NCBI GenBank assembly: GCA_030248135.1
Contig: JASANC010003612.1
Location: forward strand, 1-62,173
Source: Theristus sp. LFF4_11
Lineage: Eukaryota; Nematoda; Chromadorea; Monhysterida; Xyalidae
Direction of reading: 5' to 3'
Length of the DNA: 62,173 nt
Positions within the stretch are counted from its first letter, which is position 1, and the number at the start of each line of letters is the position of its first letter. The position numbers and the translations under genes were made by a program. The notes below the pieces were generated by a model. The model searched no databases, was not told the origin of the DNA, and worked only from the letters and a program-made list of their open reading frames with translations. Below, in pieces: positions 1-11,363 of this stretch.

Positions 1-299
1 TTCTGTCATTAAATGCCTTTACACCCTCTGCGCAGCTCGATCCCTCGAACGCACAGACAAGAGCGTAACGCGCTACCAGCAGGCCACGAGGGCAACAGAA
101 GCATTAACAAGCGAGTTTTGCTGATTGGTTCGCTTTGAGCTTGGCGGTGGTGCTGCAGAAGAACTGGAGGTGGTTGTTGACTGGTGGAAGTTTGTGATTG
201 CGAAGAGGAGGCCTGAAACCAGAAGAGTTTTGCTTTTAAAAGAAGAACTCTCAGAATTCGCTTGTGACATTACATAATTGCTAACAGCATCGCCACATA

Positions 300-1176
300 C
301 AACATGAGCGCGCATGTTTGGGACGCTGCAATCTCCTGGTGTCATGTGATCTTCACGAAAAATGGGACACATCACACAAGTTGTCAGTTCACTCAAGAAT
401 AAAATGCCTCCGTTTGTCACAAACGAAATTGTGCGGCTGCTGTGCTGGCTGCGTGTTGACGAAGGCAAAGTCGTCCTCAAAGTCGGACCCGTCATCGCCA
501 GCGCGGTCTGTTCGCTCGATTTGTGCCGCGATGCGACGGCGGCACAAGGATACGCCGGTGCATCAGGCAGATGTTGTTGTGTTTGGCCTGCGATCAATTG
601 GAACATGCTGGCTGAATGGTGGAGAACTTGGAATGGACGTATCATTCACAAGCGGCAGGCAACGTTCGCACAAATTCCATCGGTTGTGTTGCGCGTTTTC
701 GTGACTAACGAAAAAAACATTACAAATTCAAGTTGGTTGACATTATGACCATTGTTGCGGCAAATCTGTAAACATTCACTCAAAAATGCGCGTGTGGCTC
801 GCTGATCGGCTGCAGAAATCGATCTGACACATAGGACCAATTCATTCAGTCAAATCAAAAAGCAGTTAAACAAAGTTTTGGTGCACCAATGGGTCTGTCT
901 CTGTCTCTTTTTTTCAAATTTCGCACAGATTTCGCAAATCAGTCAGCATTGTTTGTTGAGCTGATAATGAACAGGCGGTGATAAAAAAAGCAAAATGACG
1001 TCATAACATACGGACGGGTCTGGCAGCACATTCAGCCGTTTCTGCTGCACGAATTTCTCGATCTTTTTCGTGAACATTTTGCGCGGGCACGCCAGTTTGC
1101 CGCATCGGCGTCCGTTCTCGAGCAAGCAACAGACCATCGGGGTGCCTGCGACGCTCGCCGCCGTCGCTCGCTGCAT
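300..1176 (-). CDS. SAP30-like zinc-finger protein (3' end unresolved)
   Basis: SAP30 proteins are bridging subunits of the Sin3/histone deacetylase corepressor and carry an N-terminal C2CH zinc finger. Exon 1 runs 1176 to 1012 (55 codons, ATG at 1176) and contains VCCLLENGRRCGKL and then FTKKIEKFVQQKRLNVL, which match the CC-C...C spacing and the basic helix of the SAP30 finger. It ends at a gtatgt donor. Exon 2 starts at 587 after a cag acceptor in the same phase and reads AKHNNICLMHRRIL, which supplies the last C-x-x-H pair. After HRRIL the frame soon meets a stop. A frame one base off continues with a basic then acidic stretch (RRRIAAQIER, then DDGSDFEDDFAF), as in SAP30 after the finger, so either a one-base error/frameshift or an unseen splice is involved. 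The C-terminal Sin3-binding part was not found with confidence, and the 300 boundary is approximate. Confidence 0.55.
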
Positions 1177-1349
1177 CGTCCGGATTCGCGCAAGTTTGGA
1201 GTTTTGGATCGGTTGGTTTTGGCTGTGATTGTGAAATGACACAAAAAATATTTGTTGTTGGGAAAAGTGAATTGCCGTGTACGTAAACCTCTGCAAAAAC
1301 GCCACCAACGCGTGAAACATTGTGTTACCTCAGTGCCGCCAAAACGTAA

Positions 1350-1804
1350 TACCGTATTACCTCTATTAAACCCCCCCCTCAAAATTAAAAACCCCCCCCC
1401 AAAAATAAACCCCCACCCCCTCGACACGTTTCCAAATAATCCCCCCCCCAAAAATAAACCCCCATGGGGGTTTATTAGAAACCTGTTTGAAACACATACC
1501 TAGCGAATTCAGTGGCTGAATGCAGTGACATTGGTGAAATTGTGCTACCAAAGGCCCCAAAGGGATGAGTTAGTGGTAATTTCATTACAAAGGCTGTTAC
1601 AAAAGGAAATCTCTGTGAAAAGTAGAAGTTTCTGCGACTTCCTTCCTGCCATGGAAAGTATTTTTGCCATTTTGCTCACCCCTAAAAATGGTTTCCAAAT
1701 AAACCCCCCCCCAAAAATAATCCCCCCCCCAAAAATAAACCCCCACCCCCAGAAGTCGCTGAAGAAATAAACCCCCATGAGGGTTTATTAGAGGTAATAC
1801 GGTA
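1350..1804. mobile_element. 455-bp inverted-repeat element with G/C homopolymer ends (copy 1)
   Basis: The element begins TACCGTATTACCTCTATTAA and ends with the near-exact reverse complement, ending AGAGGTAATACGGTA. Its ends hold runs of 8-10 C (G on the other strand) separated by AAATAAA-like spacers. A second copy lies inverted at 54982-55437, 456 bp long with the same internal unique segment. TA at both edges is compatible with a TA-target element, and no transposase is present, so it looks like a non-autonomous MITE. It sits between the divergent SAP30-like and CDCA3-like genes. Confidence 0.75.
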
Positions 1805-2164
1805 CGCATTTTTGCAGCGCGGTAAACTCAAAAGACGCAAATGATTATGATATCCTGTCACACACAGCCAACTGCACGTGTCGGTCGCCTTTCTGCAAAT
1901 AAAAAACAGTGCAGCCCGTTTTTGTTATTCCGTATGCACGCTCTTTGTTTTTAATCAATAAGAATTCTGTATCACCTCAAATTATTTCTCATTTCAACCT
2001 CAATTTTTCTTCCTGCATTCAGCAGCAGACAGATCGAGTGAGAGATTTTTTCCGCAGAAGAAAAAACCGAACAACGTGAAGTCTGAAAGTAAAGTGAGAA
2101 AGTTTACAACACCGAACACGAACACCCCACGCCCGATCGCAACGTAAAAACAAGTGCACGCCAA

Positions 2165-3277
2165 ATGGGTCAATTTGTGTCGCGACATCGCTCCGAGCTG
2201 TACCGCCCAGAGGACTGCGCCACTCCGCCGTCTGCCGCAGGTGCTGAGAAAAACATCATGTCGACAGGTGCGCTTAGTTTCGGTTTCTGGTCTGGTCTGG
2301 GTCGAAATCGTTTTTCCCACTCGTTGAATTGAAACTGGAAATTGTTTACTGAAATTCATTCACTGTGTGTCTCTCCCAAAACTTCATGTGCACGAGCACT
2401 GAAAACAACGTGTAGCGTTTGACTTGAATGAAAGAGTTCGACTGCGGACGCGAGTTTTTCTGTTGTCCATTATTTTCATCCCTAACAATGCTCAGTAAGT
2501 ATCCCAAACTTTGAGTCGAGGACTGCATTAATTGACTGAAATGTCCAATGAAAGTGACGAGTCACGTGACACGCAAAGTGTTCCTTCAAATCCTTGCACT
2601 TTCAACAGGCAATTACCATCCGTTGGGTGACGACCCGCGCTCGCCCACTGGCGATTACGAGCGCACGCCGATTCACGTGAGTCGACGAGGCAAACTGGAG
2701 AGTTTGTTGAACTTTTACAGTGAACAATACAAAACAGAGTGCGGTGTCGCCTGCATCGGTCTCGCTAAACACAATTCAGTCTCGTTTCAACCTTTGTGAT
2801 TGTCGAGGAAAATAAAACGAAATACGGTGTTGTATCTGATCAATCCTTTTCGAGTGCACAGGCAAAAAGGCCATGGGGGACGAAAAAAAACGAAACCGGA
2901 CTCTGCTTGCAATTGGAATGCAATCGAAAATCAGGAAAAGGTTCAAAAGATGTTCGCAGGTGGAGAACACGCCAAAGTCGACGGGCACTGAGACGGGCTC
3001 ACGAAACTCATCGATGAAATCGGTCGATTCCGCGAAACTCGCCGGGTCGCACGGCGGAGTGGATTCGCCGACGGCGGCGTTGATTGGCGCCAAAGAGAAA
3101 CAACAGCAGCAGCATCGATCCAAGGATCTGCATCGTCGCATGTTCGAGCGGCATCCGTTGGCGCCGAAGAATCTGCGCACGCAGCTGCAGGAGGAGCAGG
3201 AGAAAGCGGCGCACGCAACGCGGGATGACGCGCACGAAAGTGACGCTCACGAAACGCACACGGAGATTGCACAATAG
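2165..3277 (+). CDS. CDCA3/Tome-1-like cell-cycle protein
   Basis: Three exons join in phase: 2165-2267, 2609-2676 and 2960-3277 (162 residues). The start MGQFVSRHRS fits an N-myristoylated or MG-type start as in CDCA3, which begins MGS. The spliced product reads DDPRSPTGDYERTPIHVENTPKS across the exon 2/3 join (shown here as the two motifs DPRSPT and RTPIHVENTPK). This is the conserved CDCA3 signature DPRSP...RTPI.V. Tome-1 is an F-box-associated trigger of mitotic entry in vertebrates; that role is inferred here only from the motif. The C-terminal part is Gln/His/Ala-rich with a basic HRRMFERHPLAPKN segment. Donors are gtgcgc and gtgagt and acceptors aacag and cgcag. Confidence 0.7.
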
Positions 3278-3869
3278 TTTCTTTGCGATTTTTCTTCTGA
3301 ATTGACACTTGAACTTGTTTCGTATTATGGATTTGACTTACTTTGCTCAGTTGATTTGTTCGGTGATGTATGGTTGCAGTTTGACGTTCATATTTTGGTC
3401 TCGGTTTACTGTTTCTGTGCTGCCAAATATCGTTTTTTGATCAGTCGTGTTGCCTTCGTTTATATCTGATACTTTAATCAGTTTGATTTGCGTTTTCAGT
3501 TCTACTGAAGGTCGGTTTGGTTTTACTGCCATTTTCAAACTTTCGTTTACATTGGCGATATTCGCTTTTGATCAGGTCGTGAAGTTCCCATTTTTTGTTC
3601 CATGTGAGATGTGAATGAAAACGCTGTTGATATACAGTAACATTGAGCCAGTAAAATTCATGTTCTGCCCAAGGGCAGCTTCAACGACTTTACTTTTCTC
3701 TGAAACAATCAACAATACCAATTTCCAACAGTAAATTTTTCGACAACAACAAATTCAACAGAGTAACAATCGAGTCAGCCAATTTTCTGTATCTCCAATC
3801 TCACTGCCACTTTTCCACCTGAGTTCAACAGCCACAGTCCATTTCAACGTTGCCCAACTCCAGCACGCC

Positions 3870-6800
3870 TCAGCTGGCCTGTCTGCCCTTGCGTCTGCTG
3901 GCCATGCCTCGCGCCAGCGTTGCCTGTTTCTTGCGTCCCTTCATGATCTTCTGGTACACCCGTTTCTGCTTCTTCGGTATCATCATCTCGCGCAGTTTGC
4001 GTTGCTCACCGACTTTCTCCACCAATTGTTGTGGGTGTTCTTTGTGCGTTTTGCCCGGCGTCACTTTCGGCACCGTGGATTTATCGGCGGTTTTCTGAGA
4101 AATAGTAGCAGTGGGCGAGGTTATCGGTTTGCGTGTGATAACTATTCTCTTTATCGGTAAAATTCACTGAACCAACGTACGCCCATAGCGTGGCCCTTCT
4201 TGCTACAATGCATCCGCATCAGCACGCTCATGCTCATGATCCACTAGCGCGTGTGCACACGGTCTAACCGTCTGGCCCAAGCAAAAACTTTTCAAAACTT
4301 CTCACACACAGGCATGCAAACGATTTCACACCGCTCGAATGCAGCTGTGCTAGTCACTGTGTTTGCTTGTGATAATGCAACCACTGTTCAGAGAGTAAAA
4401 TGCGTATTTGAGCTCAATCGCAATGTGAGTCAACCAACAATGATGGTTAAAAACCGGTTTCATTTCCCATGTCAGCCCCAGTGCTGCAGCTAACCTCTGC
4501 TTTGCGTTTCTTCGCCACCGGCGGTTCCATGAGCCCCTCTCCAATCATCGACTCGTTTGCAGCCTTTAGCTCGCTCACATCTGAAGCAAATCTAGAATTG
4601 TGTAAATGTAGCTGAATGTCACTAAAGAGTGCTTCTGTTGAGCACAGTAGAAAGTTTTGGTCGACTGCTTGAAAAAAAGTAGAAACCACCCAATTTTTTT
4701 TCTCACATTCATATTTGGTGCCTCCATTTTGAAAGCAACTAATTAATCCCATTGATAGGCACACACACACAGGTGTGTGCTTTATCTGCCTATTCGACAT
4801 CTGCCCCGTGCCTTGTTTTTGAATTCAGCACCTGAAGATCATGCACTTTTCAACCAACATTGATGCGTTTGAGTTTGTCAACAACAAAAAAACCGGACTG
4901 ACCATGGCCTGCCAGCTCCAATTGTCTGATTCTTTCTGGCGGTACGTATTGGCCGGGCTTCTCGTCCACGAACGGCGACAGATGCGGCGGCAGAAGTGTG
5001 CCCGGGAAATAGTCCTCAATCGGCAGCAGTGTGCGTGCGTTCACACAGTCGTACACCCACTGCGGCTGGATGTATGCTCTGGAAATGGGCCATTGCAAGT
5101 GTTTGTGCTGAACGCAACCAATCACCGCAAAGGACTCAAACGTGTACCCAATCAGTAAGTACAAACTAATAAACTCAAAAGTTGAAATGCAACACGCTGA
5201 TTGGCTTCATACCACCGTGATGCGTGCGTGATCCGCAAATTTCGAAAGCTTAGCGCAGTCAAACCAAAATGATTACTATCTGGATACATACACTGTATTT
5301 AATCAAAATCTACATGACGCACTGACGAGCCAGGGGCACCGCGGTATGCGTCTACCTGGCGAAACCGCAAACAGCGAACTTCTTGTATGGCAATGTTTTC
5401 AAGTTCCATGGAAAACATGAAATTGGCGCGCTGATTGGCTGCATCGAACTTGGACTTGCACCAATCAGTGAGATGTGCAGGCGCAGCAAGCGTCACCTTG
5501 CAATGTGCTTGCTGGCCACTGTGGGACGGTCAATGACGACGTGCGTGATTCGTTCGTCCTCAACGCCGTACGTTGCGCCGTAGCCACTTTCCCAGGACAC
5601 CACGCCGCCGCAACTCCTGAGAAACGTCAAAATGACAGATAAACAATCGAAACTTCTCGTTTCATGTCCCTAATTGGCACTCGAAAAAGTGGTTTACGGT
5701 ATTCGAAGGAAAGCAGATGGTTGAAAAGAATCAGTGGCCTGTGGACAAACGAAATACCAGGATAGGATCAAAATGCTGTTTACTATTGCTGGTAGATGCA
5801 ACAAACAAATGGTCATTCCTCTGCAACTCGGGCTAGTCTGTCACCACAGCATTGCCATGTCTGTCAATAATGCAATGCAACCGAGGAATCTTCGATGCAC
5901 ATTCTAAAAGTGCCCCTTCCACTCAGCAGCACCGAATGATCAACGTCAACGATTCCTTCGGCACTTCACGATTCAACAAGAACCGGCAGTTTGCGAACAG
6001 CGTCGGCAGACGGCGCTCGGCTCGCTGGACGCGCTGCGCCTCGCTCATGCTCTCATCATCCGGCTGGATAGTTTTATTCTAAAAATGTTTCTGAGAAAAT
6101 AACTGATTTTTTTGTTTTATGGTCTCTTATTCAAGTGAGCAGATGAGCAAATAAAAACGTGTGCCCAAACAGAAAAGAAGTGGCCACCAAACTTCGACAT
6201 CAGACGATCGTCAAAAACCACCACAATTTCTGCTTTCAAATCAGTAACGGTTTTTTTCGTTGTGGTCGATTGAACATGGCAGTTTTTTACGGTGCGAGAG
6301 CTCGCGCAATTTGAATGAAAGAGAAAAGACGTTCAGAATTCGAATTGTGCGTGTCAAACTTGACGTGTTCTTTTAAATTAGTTGGTTCTTCGTACTGATC
6401 TGTTCATTCTTTGTACCTTGCGCACACGATTGCGAAAATTCCGGCATTCTTACAAACCACAACTGCTACTCTGCAACAGATGGCCGCCTTGATTGAGAAG
6501 ACAAGCAGTGCGAGTGCCGTGCCGTATTCATTCGGCCACACCGTTCACAAAGCAGCACGTCTGTTGCACTCACGTCCAACGGGAACTCGTCGATCGTGTG
6601 CTCGTCAGTCTCCTGGCTCGGCTGCACGTCACCGGCGCGGAACAGAGGCTGTGTCAGCGAGTAAACGCGTTCTTGGCGTGCGTCCGGGTCGTGCTCGACG
6701 TCGCTCGGGTGCTCCGTCTCGAATTGCAGCTGCAAATGGCGAATGTGAACGCCCGTTTATACCTGACGTACAGTCGAACTCTAAATTATAGGGAATCAGG

Positions 6801-9232
6801 TGATTCGTTGGTGGTTACGGTATGCATGCTTTCTGTGCAAACCAAACTCCGCCCCCCCCCCCACAGCAATGCCTGCGTAAAAACATGCATCATGTGGCCA
6901 CCAACCAATCAGCTGATTCCCTATAATTTAGAGTTCGACTGTACGCGCGGACGGGAAAAATGCCGAGTCGAAGAAGATTAAAAAAACAAAAAACTCGTAT
7001 CGTTCTTCTAACCTTTGGCGGATAATGCAGGCCGAGTTTCTGGTACAGTGCAAAATTGACGAAGCCCAGCATGGTTTTGTAGAACTCGACAAACGTGGCC
7101 ATGACCGAAAAGTCAACATCCACAGGCTCCTGGAATACGCGCAGAAATTGACCTTTCTTTCAAAATGCGAGCATTCCGCAATTCATTATTTGGTTGGCCG
7201 TTTGTGGAAAGCGCACGAGTTGAATGTAAAATAAAATTCCGGGCTTACTGAAAACGTTTTAACTCTGAAAACCATGCTTCAATTAAAAAAAACGCCAAAC
7301 ACCTCATAAGCGCGTTCATGCTGCACAATCCACGTGACCCGTTCGCCAAGGATTTCCGCCTGATAGTAGATGCCTTTGATTGAGATAAACACCTGCAACA
7401 ATAAACGAACAAAGATTTGCGTTGAAAGACCGAAAGAAACATAAAAGAAACCAAAAAATATTGACACCGTCTGCAGCACTTCATTCATTTGAAGACGGTA
7501 AGCAAAACTGGTTGCCATGCCATTTCATGTCTTGAAGCAAGATACGGTCAAAGATAATCAAGATTTATAATAAAAGCTTAGCAGACCTTTGGTGGTGCAC
7601 TAGTGAGCCCTTGAATGAAATCACACCATAGTTCCGTGTTTTTTTCACGCAACCTTCTGCAATGTGTGTGTCTTATGATTTCAGTCAGGCGCTCAGTGAT
7701 GCAGCACGATTGGACTGCTGAGAGTTTTGTAAAGATGGCCCTTTTATAAAAGGACTCGGGAGCAGAGTTCATTGTCTCTGCCCTACTGGAACCAAAACCA
7801 AACGAGCGCTTGCCTTGCGAATGGCGTTCGTCGCGATGACGTAGTGCATGAACTCGACCACCAGTCGTCTACACAGGCGCGTGATGTCAGCTGGCACAAT
7901 GCGCTCTCGTGCTGGCAGCTTCGAGAACACGAACAGCAAGCAGAGCGCGTCGTCGAGATCGCGAATGGCGTCCGCCAGTGACGGATAGCTGCGTGCAGAG
8001 AAGATGCTGGGTGGGGCTGTCGCAAATGAAACAAACTCAACCGGGCACTCGCTCGACCCTTCCTGGCCTCGCCAAACTGAAACAGGCCCGGACTGAGATA
8101 ACTACAAACCGATACGAGCACGATTGCCACTAGCGAGCAAGCCAGATTTAGACAACTGCAAATCAACACGAGAGGATTACAAAGTCAGCCAGTTCTATAC
8201 GAGAGCGAGGCACCCGTCTGTGGGGGGTCGGCTGAACCGAAAAATGCCGAATAAGCCAAAAGCGAAAACGATTCATAAACGCCGTTCACAGTCAACCACC
8301 GCAAAATGACGGCGATTTTTGTGCCGAAACACTGCAAAACGTTAAACGGGTTGTTCGATCAGCAGATTTGGACTGCTGTCATGTTCCATGACACATCCAA
8401 TTAGCATTGTTGTTTTCCATGGAATAAAAATAAAGACGGTAAACAGAGCAAAACGGCTTTTGCGTGCCCAGATCTTGCCGCAGTGAATTATGACAGGCAC
8501 CAGTGCTGACTTGAAAGTCGAAAGCTTTGCACTGTTCAACTTCTCACCCCCCCCCCCACTCACCGCTCGCGGACCACATGATCGAGTTTGTACTTTGGCC
8601 ACCGTTGTTTCAGTCCGCTCGCTCGCTCGTATTCTCGCAGTGTTTGAAATTTTTTCAGTCGTTTCAAAAACGCCTGGAAAAAACGTTATGAAATGAAACA
8701 GTGGCGAGATCACATTTCAAATGCGAGATGTCACCACTCGTAGCCCTGCGGTAGCGCGTTAGACTCCATACTTTTGTCTGTCCATTCAAAGTATCGAGCC
8801 AGCCGAGGGGTCTATAGGCACTTAATGACAGAGAAAACTGGATGGGCACCCTACTCGACGTTCTGTACGTTTTTCTGAGTTAGCCCTGGCTGAAAACATC
8901 GCCTAAAAAATCACCGTTCGTTCGTTCGTATTTCAATCAGCTGGTAAATGAGCCGTCAGAGAATTCAAGAAAAACAGTACACGATCTTCAGAGTCTGCAT
9001 ATTTCCATTCAACTCCTGCGACTCTTATAAGCGACTCAAGTGCCACAAAATTTTTGAGCATCCCATCCCAATTACCAACCTTTTGGTCGCGAAACTTTCG
9101 AATGATCGGCTCGTGTGCAAGGAACAGGATGTCTTTTGTGTAATACCAGGTTTTATTCTCGGTGCTGCCTTTGTTCACGCGCTTCTTGTGCGCCGGTTCA
9201 TGCGGGTAAATGCCTTTCAGAATGCATAAACG
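3870..9232 (-). CDS. pes1: Pescadillo homologue (ribosome biogenesis), 5' exon missing
   Basis: Pescadillo is a nucleolar 60S-assembly factor of the PeBoW complex with an N-terminal pescadillo domain and one BRCT domain. Exons (5' to 3'): 9232-9080, 8673-8564, 7988-7814, 7392-7303, 7129-7013, 6729-6574, 6078-5933, 5616-5497, 5078-4903, 4580-4495, 4094-3870. All join in phase, giving 517 residues. Diagnostic blocks are [69 protein letters not shown] and [15 protein letters not shown], then the BRCT part [19 protein letters not shown] and [19 protein letters not shown]. The C-terminus is basic ([20 protein letters not shown]), as in PES1. One intron (7813 to 7393) has a GC donor. The first about 40 residues (KLQLSL block) were not found upstream of 9232. 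Confidence 0.93.
5314..5370 (+). ncRNA. Hammerhead-ribozyme-like core, single copy in a pes1 intron
   Basis: On the plus strand, antisense to pes1, the segment holds CTGACGAG (5322-5329), GCGGTA (5341-5346) and CGAAAC (5360-5365), the three invariant hammerhead blocks. Three helices are possible: GACGCA 5316-5321 with TGCGTC 5347-5352 (stem I), CCAGG 5330-5334 with CCTGG 5355-5359 (stem II), and GCGGT 5341-5345 with ACCGC 5364-5368 (stem III). The order of the parts is not the usual one: the predicted cleavage segment lies inside the loop of stem II. The same core with compensatory substitutions occurs in the 53.8-54.4 kb array. Activity is not shown. Confidence 0.5.
6769..6943. mobile_element. 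175-bp MITE with long terminal inverted repeats
   Basis: Both ends carry the same 31-bp inverted repeat, starting TACAGTCGAACTCTAAATTA, and similarity extends further inward, so the whole element can fold back. TA at each end fits a Tc1/mariner-like target duplication. It fills most of the pes1 intron between 6730 and 7012. A poly-C run lies near the centre. A related copy that has lost its left tip is at 10999-11146. Confidence 0.75.
8738..8815 (+). pseudogene. Degenerate tRNA-like sequence (Met-like)
   Basis: An A-box-like TAGCCCTGCGGTAGCGCG is followed by an anticodon-arm-like segment with CAT and a weak B box (GTATCGAGCC). CCACTCG and CGAGGGG could pair as an acceptor stem with one mismatch, but no proper T stem forms. 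It is probably a tRNA relic or the head of a SINE. It lies in a pes1 intron. Confidence 0.3.
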
Positions 9233-10825
9233 ACTGAAAAACGTGAATCGAATGATAATTGAACGGAACTGCAAAAGTAAAGGCTGCACGCTTAGCGTTA
9301 GGGGGTTTGAATTTTTTTTCGTTTTTTTAAATTTAGATTTTTTTTTAATTCAAAAAAAAAACTTGAAAACTTTTTCTTCTACTTTGCTCTGAAAATTCGA
9401 TTTATGGCACAATTTTTTTGAAAGTTCAAACCAAATTTTCTTCCCAACTTCTTTGTGTGCTTAGGTACAATGTCATTATTTGGTCATTTTGACCGACGTA
9501 CTCCATGTTTTTCGATTTGGATGACTTCTAGGGTCCATTTTTAGCGTGGAAAAAAACAAAACTGAATTGAAATATCGTTTCAGAAATTGTTGTGTTGCAA
9601 ATTAGACCATGTTTTTCAGTCGGTAGGCCATGAGATGAACATGATATCTTGTTGTTTGGCGTGTGTTATAGGTAGAGATGTAAGGGTCAAAAATTTTTTT
9701 TTTAAATTTAAAAAAAAGTAAAAAAATGAGCTTTTTTTTATTAAAAATTTTTGAAATTTTTTCTTTAATGTGCCCTGAAAATGCCGTTTTTGGCATAATT
9801 TTTCGAAAGTTCAACAAAAATTTTCTTTGACTTTACCTTGTCACTTAGTCTTCAACGCTGCAGGTGGTATTCTGGATTGATTTATCGACTGTTTTTAGCC
9901 TTGGTGAGTGATGATCGACTCGCGCATTGAAGTACTTGAGCGTCGCAAAGGCTAGTTCAACAAATTCCGATGCCGCTAAGGTGAGATAGAAGCAGAGAAC
10001 TCACATTTACGCATCGTTTTTCAGGATCTCGAAAGGTCGAAATTGCACCGTCTGCCACTGCAAGCGTAACTTCGTTGGTTGCTCGTTGCTGTTTCGCCTC
10101 GTGTGGTCCGCATGATCACACCGGTTTGTTGTTGAACTTGTTTCCGTGTTATTTGAGGTGAATTGAGAGGCAAAACACGAGACGTGATGTCGTCGGTGGG
10201 AAAATGGGGTCGCCGAAACCAAGTCGAAATTTTCACCCTCCTCCCGTATGAGTGGGGGTCATATGGTAAGTCGGTGGCTCCTCAAATGGTGATATTCGGA
10301 CTCCCTGAAAAATTCTGAACAACTTTCATTTAAAAAAAAATTTAAAAAAAAATTTAAAAAAAAAAGAAAAAAATAGAAAATTTTTTTTCTTGACATCTCT
10401 AGTTATAGGTCTACAATGGAGTTGTGCGATTACTTGCGTCTGTCAGTTGCCCACAACGTGATCGCAAAATCATGGTACGTGTTTTCGATACGATGATTCG
10501 AAGAGCGAGCTCTCGCCATGCGGCAGATAGCATAGCTGGTTGTACCTGAAAGTAAATAAAGTTATGTGCCAAATTGAAATTGAATATTTGCGACAACTAC
10601 CAATTTTGACTGGAGAATGGAGATTGCAACTCAAATTCGAAACAACCCACAGATTCAAGTCTTTTGAAATTTCGTCTTTCGCTCAAGTCTTTCGAGCAGT
10701 TCATTCAATGCAGAGCAGAAGAACAGGCGAAAACACATTGTGTTTTCCAACAGTGCGCGTGCACAAATAGTTTGCTGCGGCTGCACAATTGATATGGACT
10801 ATACAGCCAGCGGCAAACGCGGCAG

Positions 10826-10866
10826 CATGGCGCAGTGGTTAGTTAATGGTTCGACTCGCAGACTGT
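10826..10866 (+). pseudogene. Collapsed tRNA-derived fragment
   Basis: ATGGCGCAGTGGTTAG looks like a tRNA D-arm/A box, and GGTTCGACTC, a B box, follows almost directly. The anticodon arm is missing. This is most simply a short tRNA relic or SINE remnant. Confidence 0.3.
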
Positions 10867-10998
10867 GCAGATTAAAGTTTTCACCTTTTTTTGCCGCACG
10901 ACAAATTTTTTGGTGTTCTGTGGATTGCTATGATTTCAAAACAAAGTCACTCACAAATTTGCATTCAGCACTTCAGGCTCTGTTTTTTGTTGTGAATA

Positions 10999-11146
10999 GC
11001 CAGAGAATCAGCTAATTGGTTGGTGATCGTGATGCATACATTTTGTCCAAACCAATCTCATCCTCCCCACAGCAATGCCTGCACAGAAAGCATGCATCAC
11101 GTGACCATCAACCAATCAGCTGATTCTCTATAATTTAGAGTTCGAC
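10999..11146. mobile_element. Second copy of the 175-bp MITE, left end truncated
   Basis: The right end ends CTGATTCTCTATAATTTAGAGTTCGACTA, which matches the terminal repeat of the element at 6769-6943 (shown here only as that terminal motif class). The interior shares CCCACAGCAATGCCTGC and ATGCATCA blocks. The left terminal about 20 bp is absent and the copy starts at AGAGAATCAGCT. Confidence 0.65.
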
Positions 11147-11363
11147 TATGGAGTTCATGTGATGGCTGAAACTCACTGAATTAGTGAATTCACTGAATAA
11201 AAGCTAAACTGCTGACATTTTTGTTTGAGAATACAGAAAATAATCAGAAAAAAAATGTCTCATTTCAGGACGATAGTGAGTGAGCATGTGCTCACAATGA
11301 AGAACAAAAGTAAACAAAATTGATAAAATCGAACTTTGACGCACGGCTTTTTAGGGGAGAAAC

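Noticed and set aside
1252..1809. Frames rich in Gly/Trp/Tyr or Pro/Asn/Lys
   Set aside because: Translations of G or C homopolymers in the inverted-repeat element.
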